A stretch of DNA of 35,701 nt from Candidatus Moranbacteria bacterium RIFCSPHIGHO2_01_FULL_54_31. Its GTDB lineage: Bacteria > Patescibacteriota > Minisyncoccia > Moranbacterales > UBA1568. The stretch's first letter is position 1; each line of letters starts with the position of its first letter. A program made the translations under genes and the position numbers. This document shows positions 33,030-35,701 of this stretch, piece by piece. Location of the stretch: assembly GCA_001784695.1 (NCBI GenBank), contig MFRV01000018.1, forward strand, positions 1-35,701, given 5' to 3'. Below the pieces are notes generated by a model. That model made no database searches. It saw only the letters and a list, made by a program, of their open reading frames with translations, and was not told the DNA's origin.

Positions 33030-35701
33030 ATGTCATTCAAAAAAGTCGATGCCCAGGTGAGCTTTCCGAAGATGGAAGAGGACATCCTCGCGTTTTGGGA
33101 TGAACACAGGATTTTCGAGAAATCGGTGAGCCAGCGGGCGGGGAAACCGCGCTACAGCTTCAAGGACGGCCCGCCATTCGCGACCGGGACGCCGCACTAC
33201 GGTCATATCGTTGCAAGCGCTATCAAAGACACGGTGCCGCGCTATTTCACGATGAAAGGATTCCAGGTGGAGCGCAAGTGGGGCTGGGATTGTCATGGTT
33301 TGCCGATCGAGAACATCGCCGAAAAAGAACTCGGCATCACCCACAAGAAAGAAATCGAAGAGCTCGGCGTGGAAAAATTCAACGAAATCTGCCGTTCCAA
33401 AGTGCTGGAATATGTCACCGAATGGAAAAAGGTCATCCGGCGTTTCGGACGTTTCGTCGATATGGACAATGCCTACAAGACGATGGATCTCGATTATATG
33501 GAATCCGTCTGGTGGGCGTTCAAGGAGCTCTGGGACAAGGGTCTGATCTATGAGAGCTATCGCACGATGCACATCTGTCCGCGCTGCGAGACGACACTCT
33601 CGCAGTCAGAAGTGGCAGAAGGGTATACCGATGTGAAGGACTTGTCGGTCGTGGCGAAGTTCGAGCTTGTTGATGAACCCGGGACATTCGTACTAGCGTG
33701 GACGACGACACCATGGACCTTGCCGGGCAACGTGGCGCTTGCAGTCGGAAAGGCTGTTGAGTATGTGAAAGTGAAAGATCTGTGGATTCCTGTAAAAAAA
33801 CCAGTTGAACCGCTTGGATTGGTAACGCCCGAACCATCAAAGAGACAGGAGGAATATATGATTTTGTCAAAAGAATCATTTGAGAAATATAGAAAGGACT
33901 TTAATAATCAGGAGCCAAAAATTATTGAAGAATTTTCTGGCGAGAAACTGATTGGTAAATCCTACAAACCGCTCTTCGATTATTATGCCAAAGATGAAAA
34001 ACTGGAGCATCGCGAGAATGGCTGGAAGATCTATGCGGCAGATTTCGTGACGACAGACGAGGGAACGGGCGTGGTGCATATCGCGCCGGCGTTCGGCGAG
34101 GACGATATGGCACTCGGGAAGGAAAAGAATCTTCCGTTCATCCAGCACGTGAAGATGGACGGGACGATGAAGGACGAAGCGACTGATTTTGCCGGAAAAC
34201 AGGTGAAGCCCAAAGAGAATCCGCAGGAGATGGATGTGGAGATCATCAGGCATCTCGCGCATAAGGGAATGCTTTTCTCGAAAGAGAAATACGAGCACAG
34301 CTATCCGCATTGCTGGCGCTGCGATACGCCGCTTCTCAATTACGCGACTTCTTCGTGGTTCGTGAACGTGACGAAGATAAAAGACCGGGCACTGGAACTG
34401 GCGAAGAACATCAATTGGTCGCCGGCGCATATCAAAGAGGGGCGTTTCGGCAAGTGGCTGGAAGGCGCGCGCGATTGGTCTATCAGCCGCCAGCGTTATT
34501 GGGCTTCGGTCATACCGCTTTGGAAGTGCGAGTGCGGCGAGATGCGGGTATTCGGTGCGGTGGCGGAGCTCGAAGCTGCGAGCGGTGAGAAAATCACCGA
34601 TCTGCACAAACACAGCGTAGACAAGATCGCCGTGCTGTGCGCGCAATGCGGTGGCACGATGCGGCGCATCCCGGACGTGCTCGATACCTGGTTCGATAGC
34701 GGATCGATGCCGTATGCGGAGCTGCACTATCCTTTCGAGAATCAGGAGCGATTCGCAGAGGATTTCCCGGCTGATTTCGTCGCCGAGGGCGTCGATCAGA
34801 CGCGCGCCTGGTTCTATTACCAGCACATCATCGGTACGGGCATCAAAGACAGCCATGCGTTCGAAAACGTCATCGTGAACGGCATCATCGTCGGGGAAGA
34901 TGGCAAGAAAATGTCCAAGAAACTCAAGAACTATCCTGATCCGATGGATATCATCGAGCAGTACGGGGCGGATGTCTTGCGGTACTATCTCCTGTCCTCG
35001 CCGGTCGTGGCCGCAGAAAACCTCGCTTTCTCCGAACGCGATCTGTCGGATGTCAGCCGCAACGTGTTCCGTATGCTGTGGAATTCGTATTCGTTCTTCA
35101 CGACGTATGCCTCGATAGACAAGTGGGGACCCAAGAAAGATGCGTCCGCTTCAGAAAATATTCTAGACAGATGGATCCTTTCTGAGCTCCAGCTGCTGAT
35201 TCAAGATGTGACCGGATCTATGGATCACTATGAACTCTCCAAGGCGACGCGCGTCCTGGCACCATTCATCGATCATCTCTCGAATTGGTATATCCGCCGC
35301 AGCCGCAAGCGTTTTTGGAAGAGCGAGGATGATAGCGACAAAGAGAGTGCGTATCAGACCTTGTATACGGTGCTCGTGACGCTTGCCAAAGTGATGGCGC
35401 CATTCACGCCGTTTCTCGCTGAGGAAATCTATCGTAATCTGACCGGCGAAGAATCGGTGCATCTCGCCGATTGGCCGGAAGCAGATGAGACGTTGGTTGA
35501 TGAGAAGTTGAATGAGGAGATGCAGTCCGTACGCAACTTGGTTACAGAAGGACTGAAGCTCCGTGCCGATGCAAAAATCAAAGTGAGACAGCCGCTTTTA
35601 GAATCAAGAATCAAGAATCAAGAATTAAGCGAAACAATGCATGAAATTTTGAAAGAAGAGCTGAATGTGAAGAATATTATTCCAGATACTTCGCTTGAAA
35701 G
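33030..35701 (+). CDS. ileS: Isoleucine-tRNA ligase (3' truncated by window end)
   Basis: DGPPFATGTPHYGHI (HIGH), GWDCHGLPIEN, GKKMSKKLKNYPDP (KMSK). Confidence 0.95.
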   Translation, partial: MSFKKVDAQVSFPKMEEDILAFWDEHRIFEKSVSQRAGKPRYSFKDGPPFATGTPHYGHIVASAIKDTVPRYFTMKGFQVERKWGWDCHGLPIENIAEKELGITHKKEIEELGVEKFNEICRSKVLEYVTEWKKVIRRFGRFVDMDNAYKTMDLDYMESVWWAFKELWDKGLIYESYRTMHICPRCETTLSQSEVAEGYTDVKDLSVVAKFELVDEPGTFVLAWTTTPWTLPGNVALAVGKAVEYVKVKDLWIPVKKPVEPLGLVTPEPSKRQEEYMILSKESFEKYRKDFNNQEPKIIEEFSGEKLIGKSYKPLFDYYAKDEKLEHRENGWKIYAADFVTTDEGTGVVHIAPAFGEDDMALGKEKNLPFIQHVKMDGTMKDEATDFAGKQVKPKENPQEMDVEIIRHLAHKGMLFSKEKYEHSYPHCWRCDTPLLNYATSSWFVNVTKIKDRALELAKNINWSPAHIKEGRFGKWLEGARDWSISRQRYWASVIPLWKCECGEMRVFGAVAELEAASGEKITDLHKHSVDKIAVLCAQCGGTMRRIPDVLDTWFDSGSMPYAELHYPFENQERFAEDFPADFVAEGVDQTRAWFYYQHIIGTGIKDSHAFENVIVNGIIVGEDGKKMSKKLKNYPDPMDIIEQYGADVLRYYLLSSPVVAAENLAFSERDLSDVSRNVFRMLWNSYSFFTTYASIDKWGPKKDASASENILDRWILSELQLLIQDVTGSMDHYELSKATRVLAPFIDHLSNWYIRRSRKRFWKSEDDSDKESAYQTLYTVLVTLAKVMAPFTPFLAEEIYRNLTGEESVHLADWPEADETLVDEKLNEEMQSVRNLVTEGLKLRADAKIKVRQPLLESRIKNQELSETMHEILKEELNVKNIIPDTSLE

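Noticed and set aside
1-35701. CRISPR array, rRNA operon, prophage, transposase or integrase genes
   Set aside because: No regularly spaced repeats and no recognisable Cas, phage structural, transposase or recombinase ORF in any frame supplied
1-35701. Alternative genetic code (UGA or UAG reassignment)
   Set aside because: Many confident genes end normally at TAA/TAG/TGA; the single in-frame TAG at 17492 is insufficient evidence

Overview
This is a 35.7 kb chromosomal housekeeping segment that looks like Candidate Phyla Radiation (Patescibacteria/Parcubacteria-like) DNA. The taxonomic call is an inference from a DUF4012-like protein, GYAWS/GWISF-repeat surface proteins and a ThrRS lacking a TGS domain; it was not tested phylogenetically. 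Recognisable genes are ppa, tig, clpP, gpmI, rny, HU, a flavin/NAD oxidoreductase, an RNHCP-domain protein, a P-type ATPase, thrS, a DUF4012 protein, an LTD/PKD secreted protein, envelope proteins, an EamA-like transporter, a GH-like protein, a SpoU/TrmH methyltransferase, a HAD phosphatase, a VanZ-like protein, infC-rpmI-rplT, ssrA-smpB, trhO, argS, a histidine phosphatase, a MazG-like protein and T-box-ileS (truncated by the window end). There are three tRNAs (Pro-TGG, Gly-TCC, Gly-CCC) and one tmRNA. The most interesting signal is recurrent partial duplication of gene 3' ends combined with GC-rich palindromic insertions. (a) The tRNAs are flanked by decayed tRNA halves whose D-, anticodon- and T-loops are interrupted by CCCGCC/GGCGGG-type palindromes. 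(b) A diverged copy of the rplT 3' end lies just downstream of rplT, again next to such a palindrome. (c) A ~42-nt near-identical direct repeat of a histidine-phosphatase 3' end brackets a 1.46 kb, AT-richer two-gene mini-island (unknown protein + MazG-like), with an attC-like hairpin at its left edge. Other items are a T-box with a possibly ultrashort Stem I upstream of ileS, an in-frame amber codon splitting an LTD protein, an AT-rich repeat read in frame in ileS, and non-canonical T-loops in tRNA-Gly(CCC) and tmRNA.
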